A program made the translations under genes and the position numbers. The notes below the pieces were generated by a model. The model did no database searches and was not told where the DNA came from. It saw only the letters and a program-made list of their open reading frames with translations. This document shows positions 1-10,100 of a DNA stretch of 64,000 nt, in pieces; position 1 is the first letter of the stretch, and the number at the start of each line of letters is the position of its first letter. The stretch is taken from contig JAUCBJ010001842.1 in NCBI GenBank assembly GCA_032718475.1, forward strand, positions 1 to 64,000, in the 5' to 3' direction. The DNA comes from Nemertoderma westbladi (Eukaryota > Xenacoelomorpha > Nemertodermatida > Nemertodermatidae).

Positions 1-490
1 AATACCACCGCCTGACGACCTATAGCCGTATCGCTATAGGTTCTACGTTATGTATCACGGAGTGTTCCTACCTAGAAGTTAATAGAGCTAATCGAATGTG
101 CCTATCAACCACTTTACAACACAAATATAATGCCTACAATAATTACTTCGGAAAGCACTGTACACTAAACCCTAAATTAGGTACGAGTACTTGTACAACA
201 GACAATCAGTAGTTAAATATACTTGAACAGCTAAAAGAACCACGGCATCTGCTGGAGTGACCGATGCACAAAATCACCAGTCTTTACCTACGCCGAGCAG
301 CCCGTGTAGTACCGGGGTTAATTTAACTATAGCGGTATGTATAACAAACACAATTACTGTAGGAACAAACTTGGGGACTTGAATGTTGCGAATAATCGCA
401 TAAACTCTGAATAAAACTAGATTATACAGTGAACTACTGTTAAAAATCCAATACAATTAATTTATATATAATTGATTTATGTTTTTACAG
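1..490. other. Intronic sequence upstream of the first visible ACE exon
   Basis: AT-rich, non-coding. Short open frames here have no recognisable domain. It should be intron of the ACE-like gene, because the exon at 491 starts with a partial codon after a TTTTTACAG acceptor, so earlier exons lie outside the window. Nothing else seen. Confidence 0.6.
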
Positions 491-555
491 ATGCAGATAG
501 TCCAGAAGTGGAAGCTATAATGTCCAAAAACCGCAACTACAGTGTTCTGCAAAAG
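491..555 (+). CDS. ACE: ACE-like M2 peptidase, first visible exon (partial gene)
   Basis: A 65-nt exon between a TTTTTACAG acceptor (481-490) and a GTAAGT donor (556). Two bases complete a codon from an unseen exon, then 21 codons read ADSPEVEAIMSKNRNYSVLQ plus K. This resembles the M2-family segment just before the conserved W-x-x-W-R helix, and it joins in phase 0 to the exon at 772 (VWYDWRKETG). The N-terminal part of the enzyme (probably about 100 residues with the signal peptide) must lie to the left. The region after the donor carries decayed copies of this exon's end. Confidence 0.85.
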
Positions 556-711
556 GTAAGTACCGGTAGGTGGGTAGGTCATAGGTGCAGGTACTGGAGC
601 AGGTAAGTAGCTAATGCAATATTCTGCAATAGGTAAGTAGCAATCACACAACTCTAGACTTTTGGAATAGGTAAACTGTAGTCAACGATAACATTCTGCA
701 ACAGGTAGTTA
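545..711 (+). repeat. Decayed tandem copies of an exon end plus splice donor
   Basis: The exon end and donor TTCTGCAAAAGGTAAG (545-560) recurs as TTCTGCAATAGGTAAG (622-637) and TTCTGCAACAGGTAG (694-708), spaced 77 and 72 bases. Two more AGGTAAG/AGGTAAA sites lie at about 600 and 669. The copies are diverged, so this looks like an old tandem duplication of a splice-donor junction. Confidence 0.55.
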
Positions 712-771
712 CAACAACATCCTATTGACATTCACTATATCTGAATATCTGAATATGAATTACACTTCCAG

Positions 772-1554
772 GTTTGGTATGATTGGCGCAAGGAAACTGG
801 ACCCAATATGAGATCCACTTACGAAGATTTTGTGTTGTACAGCAATGAGGCAGCCGAAGTCATTGGCGATGCAACGGGTGATGATTTCCCGGATTGGGGG
901 GCATACTGGCGGCGGAATTACGACGATAAGAACCTCGAACAGACAGTAGAAGGACTGTGGAAGGATGTTAAACCGCTTTTCGAGCAGCTCCATGGCTTTG
1001 TTCGGTACAAATTGCGCGAAGTCTATGGCAATGAAGTTGTCAATCTTGAGTCGCCAATCCCATCGAATATCCTCGGAGACATATGGGGAATGAAATGGTC
1101 TGGAATATACCCATTGGTGACACCATACCCAAAGCAACCCAGTGTCGTTGATGCTGTGGCCAAGAACCTCGCCACTCAAGACAATTTATCCCAACATGTG
1201 ATGATGATTGCGGATTTGTATCTAAAGGATATGTTGGACGGTATCAACCTAATCGACAACTTCAGGACCTATTCAGTGTTCGCCCAAGACGGACGCAGTA
1301 TGACGTGCATGGCCTCAGCATGGGATTTACTTACCCCTGATGAGGCAGGGAGGTACCGACTCAAGATGTGTCTGAAACCAACATTGACAAGTGTTCTCTT
1401 GGCCATTCACGAGTTGGGTCACATCATCCACTATAAACTCATGTCAAATGCTACCTTTGTAGACAGAAATTCTCAGAATCCCGCATTCCATGAGAGTATA
1501 GGCGACACCTTCTACTTGGCAGTAATTAATCCTAAAACATTGGAGATGCTTGGG
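772..1554 (+). CDS. ACE: ACE-like M2 zinc peptidase, catalytic exon
   Basis: This 261-codon exon carries the core of an angiotensin-converting-enzyme homologue, a type I membrane dipeptidyl carboxypeptidase whose active site faces outside the cell. Acceptor CACTTCCAG ends at 771; the donor GTTAGT starts at 1555. The zinc site is HELGH (1408-1422), with the catalytic Glu inside it and the third ligand Glu 28 residues after the first His (GAG 1492-1494, in FHESIGD). The ASAWD motif and the Cys pair around it (TGC at 1306 and the Cys in KMC) fit the family disulfide. Two family substrate-binding positions differ: the usual C-H-x-x-A-W His is Met (1309-1311), and the W-A-Q-x-W Gln (Arg in ACE2) is Met in WGMKW (1084-1098). 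The zinc chemistry looks intact but the carboxylate-binding pocket looks altered. Family assignment is secure; substrate and activity are not. Confidence 0.95.
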
Positions 1555-1897
1555 GTTAGTGTAGTGTTTTTTTTTATCTTGGGTATTTTTTTATCTGAGT
1601 ATAAATATTAAAATGTATTCTTATTGGTGTGATTATGGGTGGGTAATATACTGACCAACCACAACTATGGAGAATCGGGAAGCCTGGATGAACCTGAATT
1701 CCACTGTGCGACTAGTATTAGAAGATTATATTGAAAAATGATGTAAATCCCATCTGGCGGGTTAATAATACCAATAAATTGAAATGAACAGAAGTTCCAG
1801 TGGTAGGATATCCTAGCGATTGTCATAATTTACTCTTAATATGCTTTCTCCAAGTACGTTATGTACAAACCGATCTGACCCATAAATTCATCCACAG
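1555..1897 (+). other. ACE intron, no gene seen
   Basis: Short intron with GTTAGT donor and CATCCACAG acceptor. AT-rich, no repeat or ORF of note. Confidence 0.75.
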
Positions 1898-2081
1898 GTT
1901 GAGGACTACTCAGAGAACAATGAGATCACAATCAATCAACTGATGATGTTGGCTTTATTAAAAATTCCCTACTTACCCTACGCATTGACGGTTGACAAAT
2001 GGAGGTGGGATGTATTCAACAGAAAGATCTCACCAGAAAACTACAATGATAAGTGGTGGGAGATGAGAAGAAAATACCAGG
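1898..2081 (+). CDS. ACE: ACE-like M2 peptidase exon with the D-K-W-R-W motif
   Basis: 184 nt after a CATCCACAG acceptor; it reads VEDYSENNEITINQ, LMMLALLKIPYLPYALTVDK, WRWDVFNRKISPENYNDKWW and EMRRKYQ, then one base of a Gly codon before the GTAAAT donor at 2082. This matches the M2 helix pair ending in the conserved W-W-x-x-R-x-K-Y-Q-G. It joins in phase 0 to the exon ending at 1554 and in phase 1 to the exon at 4512, with no frame break. The residue after W-R-W is Asp, where human ACE has Arg. Confidence 0.93.
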
Positions 2082-2318
2082 GTAAATAAAGATTTATTTT
2101 ATTGCATGTACACTGTATGTATACATAACATACACTTTTTTCACAAATATTTCAGGCCAAATACACGAAGGGCGAGAGAATAGTAGGTGAGGGATGATTG
2201 GTGGAGCGCGTAGAGCGCGACAGTACATTACTACACAGTTCGAGTATAATGTTATAATATAATTATTGTCTTTTTGAGTATGGAATATACAGATATAATT
2301 ACTGAAGCCAATCCATCT

Positions 2319-2541
2319 GTAAGTGGACTGTTCTCGGCTTGGACCCAGTTCAAGAGGCGAACTGGAAAGCTGTGGACACATACTGGACCCAGGGGTCACA
2401 AGTACCAGATAGACCATATTCTGTTTCGTAAGAGATACAGGAACTCTGTACAATGTACAGGTTCTGTACAGGTACACTCTGACACTGTTAGTTTCTCTTG
2501 GCATCTTCACCAGTGACCATCGTCTTATTGAGGCTTCATGG
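2319..2541 (+). pseudogene. LINE endonuclease fragment (C-terminal part of EEP domain)
   Basis: Translates as SGLFSAWTQFKRRTGKLWTH, then a stretch with GHKYQIDHILFRKRYRNS and, after a frame break, SDHRLIEASW. These are the last motifs of the endonuclease/exonuclease/phosphatase domain and match the intact LINE protein at 38341-41157 (SGNGLFSAGTQFKKRTGKLW ... QIDHILFRRKYR ... SSDHRLI). It sits in the ACE intron in sense orientation and is a decayed relic of the same or a sister family. Confidence 0.8.
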
Positions 2542-2612
2542 ACAGCTCGGAAGTTGGACTGTGAAACTTTGGGGGGGCATCAGCCTTATATAAAATAAAA
2601 TTCCTATTTGGA

Positions 2613-2735
2613 GCCCTAACTAGGACGCAAACGGAAGTGATAGAATCACATTATAGGAAGCTGCTACGTAGACTACTCTGTGTGGGAAATTATGTGGGTA
2701 ACAATACCCTCTACGGCTTAATGGGATGCAGCTAC
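2613..2735 (+). pseudogene. LINE reverse transcriptase C-terminal fragment
   Basis: Reads RTQTEVIESHYRKLLRRLLC followed by VGNYVGNNTLYGLMG. It resembles the post-RT region of the intact LINE here (TFTRMLRRVHCVKYNAHISN, then QTLYNIGG). Short and diverged, so this is a relic; a separate element from the fragment just upstream is possible. Confidence 0.5.
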
Positions 2736-3262
2736 ATTGCCGTTGAGGCGTACAAGTCTATAGTAGGGGCCATCATACGATCAGAAACGTATCCTAATGA
2801 TTTATTGCAAACTGGACTCGGTTATGCCTTATTATACAAGCCTATCACAAAGCCGCAATGGCCTATCCGCTTCCTACTATCCACTCGCTACAAACCTCTA
2901 CTTATGCAACACACAGCGTGCTCTCAGGTATAAAACCAGGCTAACTAAAATTAAGTGAGAAAAATGATGCTAGCTTTATTGCAAACTGTTATAAAATGGC
3001 AATCCCCTTCTGCGATAAACACAAGTATATCCTCGACTATTTTGGAATCATATAATCCAACAAACAACTATTTAAACATTATTATAAAATTTATAGCTAA
3101 CGTAACCGGATCTAATAGTATCGTGCATTTGATCCATTGATTAATTTGTTAAGGCAATATGTTGTAATATATATAAAATGTATTGTATTGTGTTGTAACA
3201 CGTTTAACCTCATATATTGATTCATTGCGTTGCCAATTTTTCATACTGTATAACTCTTCTAT
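2736..3262. other. ACE intron stretch, no gene seen
   Basis: AT-rich, with short open frames showing no recognisable domain. No repeat structure seen by eye. Confidence 0.6.
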
Positions 3263-3770
3263 GTGGATTACGGTGGCCCATAACTGTCACAGGATATAAA
3301 AAGGAACGGCAGAAATTAATAAGCAACGGCAGAAATTAAAGAAGCTACGGCAGAAATTAAAAAGCCACGGTAGAAATTAAAAAGCCATGATTATTACAAT
3401 ACATTATCGCAAATATTTTTTCCTACCTATTTTTACCTTACCTTTACATTTCACCTATTTTTTCTACTTTTTTTACCTATTTTTTTTATTATTTTTTTTA
3501 CCTATTTTTTTACTGGCCGATAGCAATAGCTTGCAGTCGGCACCCATACTCATGTAATCAAGCAGTTGCTTTTTAATTTCTATCATAGCCTTTTTAATTT
3601 CTGCCGTGGCTTTTTAATTTCTGCCGTGGCTTTTTAATTTCTGCCGTGGCTTTTCAATTTCTGCCGTGGCTTTTTAATTTCTGCCGTGGCTTTTTAATTT
3701 CTGCCGTAGCTTCTTTAATTTCTGCCGTTCCTTTTTATATACTGTGACAGTTATGGGCCACCGTAGTGGA
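3263..3770. mobile_element. Palindromic MITE-like element with a 20-bp minisatellite in its arms
   Basis: Ends are inverted repeats: GGTGGCCCATAACTGTCACAG on the left (from 3272; outermost bases less well matched) against its reverse complement on the right (to about 3763). The left arm carries about 4 units, and the right arm about 7-8 units, of a 20-bp repeat (TTTTTAATTTCTGCCGTGGC as read in the right arm) in opposite orientations, so the element can fold back on itself. The core (3389-3560) is T-rich with TTTTTTACCTA runs. No ORF, so non-autonomous. It lies in an ACE intron. Confidence 0.75.
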
Positions 3771-4076
3771 TTGATTAATCTGATTCTAGAATATGGACTG
3801 TAAATATTTTGATTAATACAACCCGGGTGGGTTAATTTGAGTACCACTATCTGGCTGAATTGATATCGTAATATCTATGCATAATTGTATAATGTCTGTT
3901 TATTTTATTATTTATTTTATATTGTACCGTCCTTTTTACTTGACTTTTTTCCATGGATAAATAAATGCCAGTGTAACTGGTTTGCGCTCTTGTGCGCGAG
4001 TATAATAAAAAAAAAGGGTTAGTCTCCACACTAGCAGAATTAAGAAATCTACCTGTTCTGAAAGCTACCTCCACTT
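3771..4076. other. ACE intron stretch, no gene seen
   Basis: AT-rich sequence between the palindromic element and a LINE tail. Nothing recognised. Confidence 0.6.
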
Positions 4077-4255
4077 CTCAGGACATTGCTTTCACCGTGA
4101 GAACAATATTGTGCATGGAGGACAGCCCATGACTTTCTTTTCTTTCTTGAGATGCCTCTTAAAGGACACTGGCCTTGAAGATGTGGATACTCTCTTGTTT
4201 TGTCGATAAGCCGGCACAGCATTCTTAATGCTGCACGTTGCATTGGAGCATGCCA
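4077..4255 (+). pseudogene. LINE 3'-end fragment with internal deletion
   Basis: Reads GHCFHREN, then VHGGQPMTF and LLKDTGLEDVDTL, and reaches AGCCGGCACAGCATTCTTAA and a GCATGCC end. This is the C-terminus and 3' end of the LINE at 38303-41157 (GHCFRRED, KHGGQPMTFLRRILKDTGLK, KPAQHS stop). Several residues between REN and VHGG are missing, and the end of the ORF is frameshifted. It is an old copy in ACE-sense orientation. Confidence 0.8.
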
Positions 4256-4511
4256 ATTGTGGATTGCTGGGTGGTGGCAAAAATATTTGTGCTTTGAATT
4301 ATTAAGTCCTCAAAATTATTTTCCGAAACTACTGTAGCTTGTCTAAAATATTAGGTATTTAAAAAAATGTTCTCGAACATTCAGCAAAAATTTGTATAAC
4401 CTCGACCTTTGGCCTGAATAGTTTATTTTCTTCATGTTGACATATCGTATATCACTCCGCGAACAGTTTTTCTCTGCATTCTCTGCATATATTACATTTA
4501 TGTATTTCTAG

Positions 4512-4836
4512 GAGTTATGCCTCCAGTTTACCGAGACGAGAAGGATTTCGATCCCGGAGCCAAGTACCATGTGGCTTTCCAAGAGCCATACATGCAATAC
4601 TTTATTACAACCATCATACAGTTCCAATTCTTCAGTACCCTTTGCTATGACCATGTTGTGACCAACGATAAACCAATGCACACCTGCAGGGTGGGAAGCT
4701 CACAGAAAACACATAAGTTCCGCGAAATGTTATCTAGAGAGCGCAATGTCCCCTGGAGAGATGAACTTGAGAAATTCACTGGGCAACAAGATTACAACGC
4801 GAAGCCCCTCCTGGAGTACTTCAAACCGCTACACGA
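4512..4836 (+). CDS. ACE: ACE-like M2 peptidase exon with the active-site K-x-H / Y-x-x-Y segment
   Basis: 325 nt; acceptor TATTTCTAG ends at 4511. Two bases complete the Gly of YQ-G, then VMPPVYRDEKDFDPGAKYHV follows. The family's carboxylate-binding Lys (4562) and transition-state His (4568) are kept in AKYHV. Both active-site tyrosines are kept in PYMQYF (Tyr at 4589 and 4598), followed by QFQF and a Cys pair (TLC ... HTC). The Arg between the tyrosines in human ACE (the second chloride ligand) is Gln here (4595-4597). The exon ends in mid-codon (CAC GA) before a GTTAGT donor at 4837; joining to T-TGG at 31488 gives KPLHDWLKDY, the expected family sequence. A 50-bp unit spanning this junction is tandemly repeated immediately downstream. 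Confidence 0.94.
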
Positions 4837-5108
4837 GTTAGTATGCACAGTATAACTAAATATGAGTACTTCAAACCGCTACACGAGTTAGTATGCACAG
4901 TATAACTAAATATAAGTACTTCAAACCGCTACACGAGTTAGTATGCACAGTATAACTAAATATGAGTACTTCACACCGCTACACGAGTTAGTATGCACAG
5001 TATAACTAAATATGAGTACTTCAAACCGCTACACGAGTTAGTATGCACAGTATAACTAAATATGAGTACTTCACACCGCTACAAGAGTTACACAGTATAA
5101 CTAAATAT
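4814..5108 (+). repeat. 50-bp tandem array spanning an exon-donor junction (6 copies)
   Basis: Units start at 4814, 4864, 4914, 4964, 5014 and 5064. Each begins GAGTACTTCA, contains CTACACGAGTTAGTATG (exon end plus GTTAGT donor) and ends TAACTAAATAT. Copy 1 is the true exon 3' end and donor of the ACE gene. Copies 2-5 keep the donor. Copy 6 (45 bp) lacks five bases and has a weakened donor. Reading through any donor meets TAA within about six codons, so only the first donor keeps the frame. Confidence 0.95.
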
Positions 5109-6255
5109 AATTTATCAGTCTGGAATCAATCAATGCAACCGTTACAGTCTGGTAGTCTTCATATCTTCATATTCACAAAGATAAACGGTACGACTTCAAG
5201 AACCCATCCCACATCGCCCCCAATCGCTGGTAATCGATTCGGAAATTTTCTTGGTTAATAAATGTGATGAACATGTTGAAGTTTTTTGCGCTTTGGGGTC
5301 ATGGATGACGGCACGAACACGTTCGTGGGGCCTGCGCGCAGCACGACGTCCAGTTATGAAATACAAATAAAAATTGAGGAATTCTATCACAAAATCAGTA
5401 TTTACGAAACTTAATCAAACCGTTAATATATCAAAGAAGACCTTCCACCCGCCTCTTAATCTGCACCATCCTAACCCAAAGAAAGGCGCAAAGAGGATTT
5501 ACCATGTCAATGCCTCAACGAAATTACTTAGCTATTTCTATAGAATCACCATTAAATATTCAAGCTAATCATTTTGCGAAATAAACAATAAGCAAGCTGG
5601 CTTATTAGTCTGGCTACTTACACTGCTGACTGTCCTATAATGGGGGGGGAGATGGAAGTAAAGCGTTGAGAGAAAAAGAATTTAATAAGTTAATAATGTT
5701 TAGATCAATTTAAAATACACTTCTGAAAGCAATTCACATGAAATAATTAAAGCTATAATGGAATGGGGTATGGGTATTCCAGCTGTATAATTTTTTAAGT
5801 TATTAAGCTATTTAAATCTTATACTATAAAATAAAAAATTTCCATCAAAGGACAGGCAGAAAATGCTATTTTTTACCGTAATCATCTTAATTAAAAATTA
5901 ACTGCTTTTATCATTATTAACTGCTAATTCAGTATGGAAAATTGATAAACTTTTCGCAAACAACATGTGTACCAAGTTTGGTTATATTTCATCAAGGATT
6001 GGTAGATTGATTAACGTTTTTAATAACACAGATCTACAGATCGACAAATCTACAGACAGACAGATTGAGATAGCGGTACCCGTATGCTAACTCGCTTACT
6101 TTCGTGGCTCTCCCACACCTAAGCATCCTTAAATGGAGATCATTGTTTACCTAAATCTACAGAATCTGCTATTCTAGTTGAGTGTTTCCCTGTGCGGGAG
6201 TAGAACCTGTGCTGCCAATGTTAGAGCGATACAATTATAGTGGTACCCAACTGCG
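5109..6255. other. ACE intron stretch, no gene seen
   Basis: AT-rich intron sequence. Short frames have no recognisable domain. The CGTTCGTGGGGCCTGCGCGC segment near 5321 is locally GC-rich and weakly similar to one near 37500. A short G run lies near 5642. Confidence 0.55.
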
Positions 6256-6875
6256 TACACCATGTCCTGGAATATAGTGTTGTTATTCTGGTACCTGCCC
6301 CCCCCCCCCCCCCCCCCCCAATTTTTCTACAAATCTTAATGAGATAGCATGAAATTTGAAACAGAGATAGTTTCACCTCCCTCCTCCTTGCTGGGTGAGC
6401 CAGAATTTTTATTTTCGTTTTGCATGTATTTGCTTCCGCTGCAGGCCATTTATTCCATTTAATATATAAACAATGTTCTAGAACATTTTTTTTATCTCAT
6501 AAAAGTAGCTTGGCAACAACAAATACATGCAAAATTCGAATGCCCATATCTCAGCTATTTCCCAACCAAATTTGAATATTTTTACATATTAAGAATCCTT
6601 GCACGGTCATCTTTCCAATAGTACCAAAAAATCACTAAAAGTTTGAAGAATAACTATGGTGTGACTGGTGAAATATAGACGGAGAGACTTTTTTTTAAAT
6701 GTTTGTAGCTAAAGAACGAAAGCAAAAATAAAAATTCTGGCTCACCCAGCAAGGAGGAGGGAGGTGAAACTATCTCTATTTCAAAATTCATGCAATCTCA
6801 TTAAGATTTGTAAAAAAAATTTGGGGGGGGGGGCTTGAACCAGAATAACGACACTATATCCCAGTACATGGTGTA
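6256..6875. mobile_element. Inverted-repeat MITE with poly-C and poly-G arms
   Basis: Left end TACACCATGTCCTGGAATAT and right end (reverse complement TACACCATGTACTGGGATAT) form terminal inverted repeats, and homology continues inward for about 150 bp on each arm (AGGAGGAGGGAGGTGAAACT at right, its complement at left). A 22-base C run (6298-6319) on the left mirrors an 11-base G run (6823-6833) on the right. The interior is AT-rich without an ORF. A related partial copy is at about 53925-54312. Confidence 0.8.
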
Positions 6876-6990
6876 TATGCTGTATACTCTATAATCTCGT
6901 TGCTTGAGGCTAGCTGATCACAATCACTTCAGAATCACAGTTAGTAGTGGAACGGTTGTACAGCCAACTTATCTTCATTATTAAGATTAA

Positions 6991-7185
6991 GCAACATCTG
7001 AGGGGAATCCCAAGACAACAGTAATATGTTGTTACAGTCCAACCGCAGAACAAGCAGTCAAGTTTTATGAAGATCTGACTGGACTTATAAAGGACATTCC
7101 GAAACACAATGTTAAAGTCATTGCTGGTGACCTGAATGCGCAAATTGGCCCAGAAGACATCAAGGGTTACAACTATAACAACAGT
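6991..7185 (+). pseudogene. LINE endonuclease (EEP) fragment
   Basis: Open for 65 codons: ATSEGNPKTTVICCYSPTAE followed by a stretch ending VKVIAGDLNAQIGPED. ICCYSPT and GDLNAQIG are signature motifs of the apurinic-endonuclease-like domain of LINE elements. Compared with the intact LINE in this window (LIVCYSPTS, GDFNASL) it belongs to a different lineage. It ends at a TAA just before the satellite, so the satellite abuts or interrupts a LINE relic. Confidence 0.7.
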
Positions 7186-7194
7186 TAACAACAG

Positions 7195-10100
7195 CTATTG
7201 TTAACATTACATGACTATTGTAAACATTACATGACTATTGTAAACATTACATGACTATTGTTAACATTACATGACTATTAATTGTTAACATTACATGACT
7301 ATTGTTAACATTACATGACTAATGTTAACATTACATGCCCATTGTTAACATTACATGACTATTGTTAACATTACATGGCTATTGTTAACATTACACGACT
7401 ATTGTTAACATTACATGACTATTGTTAACATTACATGACTATTGTTAACATTACATGACTATTGTTAACATTACATGACTATTGTTAACATTACATGACT
7501 ATTGTTAACATTACATGACTATTGTTGTTAACATTACATGACTATTAATTATTAACATTACAGGACCATTGTTAACATTACATGACTATTGTTAACATTA
7601 TATGACTATTGTTAACATTACATGACTATTGTTAACATTACATGACTATTGTTAACATTACATGACTATTGTTAACATTACATGGCTATTGTTAACATTA
7701 CACGACTATTGTTAACATTACATGCCCATTGTTAACATTACATGACTATTGTTAACATTACATGGCTATTGTTAACATTACACGACTATTGTTAACATTA
7801 CATGACTATTGTTAACATTACATGACTATTGTTAACATTACATGACTATTGTTAACATTACATGAATATTGTTAACATTACATGACTATTGTTAACATTA
7901 CATGACTATTGTTGTTAACATTACATGACTATTAATTATTAACATTACAGGACCATTGTTAACATTACATGACTATTGTTAACATTATATGACTATTGTT
8001 AACATTACATGACTATTGTTAACATTACATGACTATTGCTAACATTACATGACCATTGTTAACATTACATGACTATTGTTAACATTACATGACTATTATT
8101 AACATTACATGACCATTGTAAACATTACATGACTATTGTTAACATTACATGACTATTGTTAACATTACATGACTATTGTTAACATTACATGACTATTGTT
8201 GTTAACATTACATGACTATTAATTATTAACATTACAGGACCATTGTTAACATTACATGACTATTGTTAACATTATATGACTATTGTTAACATTACATGAC
8301 TATTGTTAACATTACATGACTATTGCTAACATTACATGACCATTGTTAACATTACATGACTATTGTTAACATTACATGACTATTGTTAACACTACATGAC
8401 TATTGTTAACATTACATGACTATTGTTAACATTACATGACTATTGTTAACATTACATGACTATTGTTAACATTACATGAACATGACTATTGTTAACATTA
8501 TATGACTATTGCTAACATTACATGACCATTGTTAACATTACATGACTATTGTTAACATTACATGACTATTGTTAACATTACATGACCATTGTTAACATTG
8601 CATGACTATTGTTAACATTACATGACCATTGTTAACATTACATGACTATTGTTAACATTACATGACCATTGTTAACATTGCATGACTATTGTTAACATTA
8701 CATGACTATTGTTAACATTACATGAACATGACTATTGTTAACATTATATGACTATTGCTAACATTACATGACCATTGTTAACATTACATGACTATTGTTA
8801 ACATTACATGACTATTGTTAACATTACATGACCATTGTTAACATTGCATGACTATTGTTAACATTACATGACCATTGTTAACATTACATGACTATTGTTA
8901 ACATTACATGACCATTGTTAACATTGCATGACTATTGTTAACATTACATGACTATTGTTAACATTACATGACATGACTATTGTTAACATTATATGACTAT
9001 TGCTAACATTACATGACCATTGTTAACACTACATGACTATTGTTAACATTACATGACTATTGTTAACATTACATGACTATTGTTAACATTACATGACTAT
9101 TGTTAACATTACATGACTATTGTTAACATTACATGACCATTGTTAACATTACATGACTATTGTTAACATTACATGACTATTGTTAACATTACATGACTAT
9201 TGTTAACATTACATGACTATTGTTAACATTACATGACTATTGTTAACATTACATGACTATTGTTAACATTACATGACTATTGTTAACATTACATGACTAT
9301 TGTTAACATTACATGACCATTGTTAACATTACATGACTATTGTTAACATTACATGACTATTGTTAACATTACATGACTATTGTTAACATTACATGACTAT
9401 TGTTAACATTACATGACTATTGTTAACATTACATGACTATTGTTAACATTACATGACTATTGTAAACATTACATGACTATTGTTAACATTACATGACTAT
9501 TGTTAACATTACATGACTATTGTTAACATTACATGACTATTGTTAACATTACATGACTATTGTTAACATTACATGACTATTGTTAACATTACATGACTAT
9601 TGTTAACATTACATGACTATTGTTAACATTACATGACTATTGTTAACATTACATGACTATTGTTAACATTACATGACTATTGTTAACATTACATGACTAT
9701 TGTTAACATTACATGACTATTGTTAACATTACATGACTATTGTTAACATTACATGACTATTGTTAACATTACATGACTATTGTTAACATTACATGACTAT
9801 TGTTAACATTACATGACTATTGTTAACATTACATGACTATTGTTAACATTACATGACTATTGTTAACATTACATGACTATTGTTAACATTACATGACTAT
9901 TGTTAACATTACATGACTATTGTTAACATTACATGACTATTGTTAACATTACATGACTATTGTTAACATTACATGACTATTGTTAACATTACATGACTAT
10001 TGTTAACATTACATGACTATTGTTAACATTACATGACTATTGTTAACATTACATGACTATTGTTAACATTACATGACTATTGTTAACATTACATGACTAT

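Noticed and set aside
760-1179. Minus-strand 139-codon frame
   Set aside because: Shadow of the ACE catalytic exon on the opposite strand.
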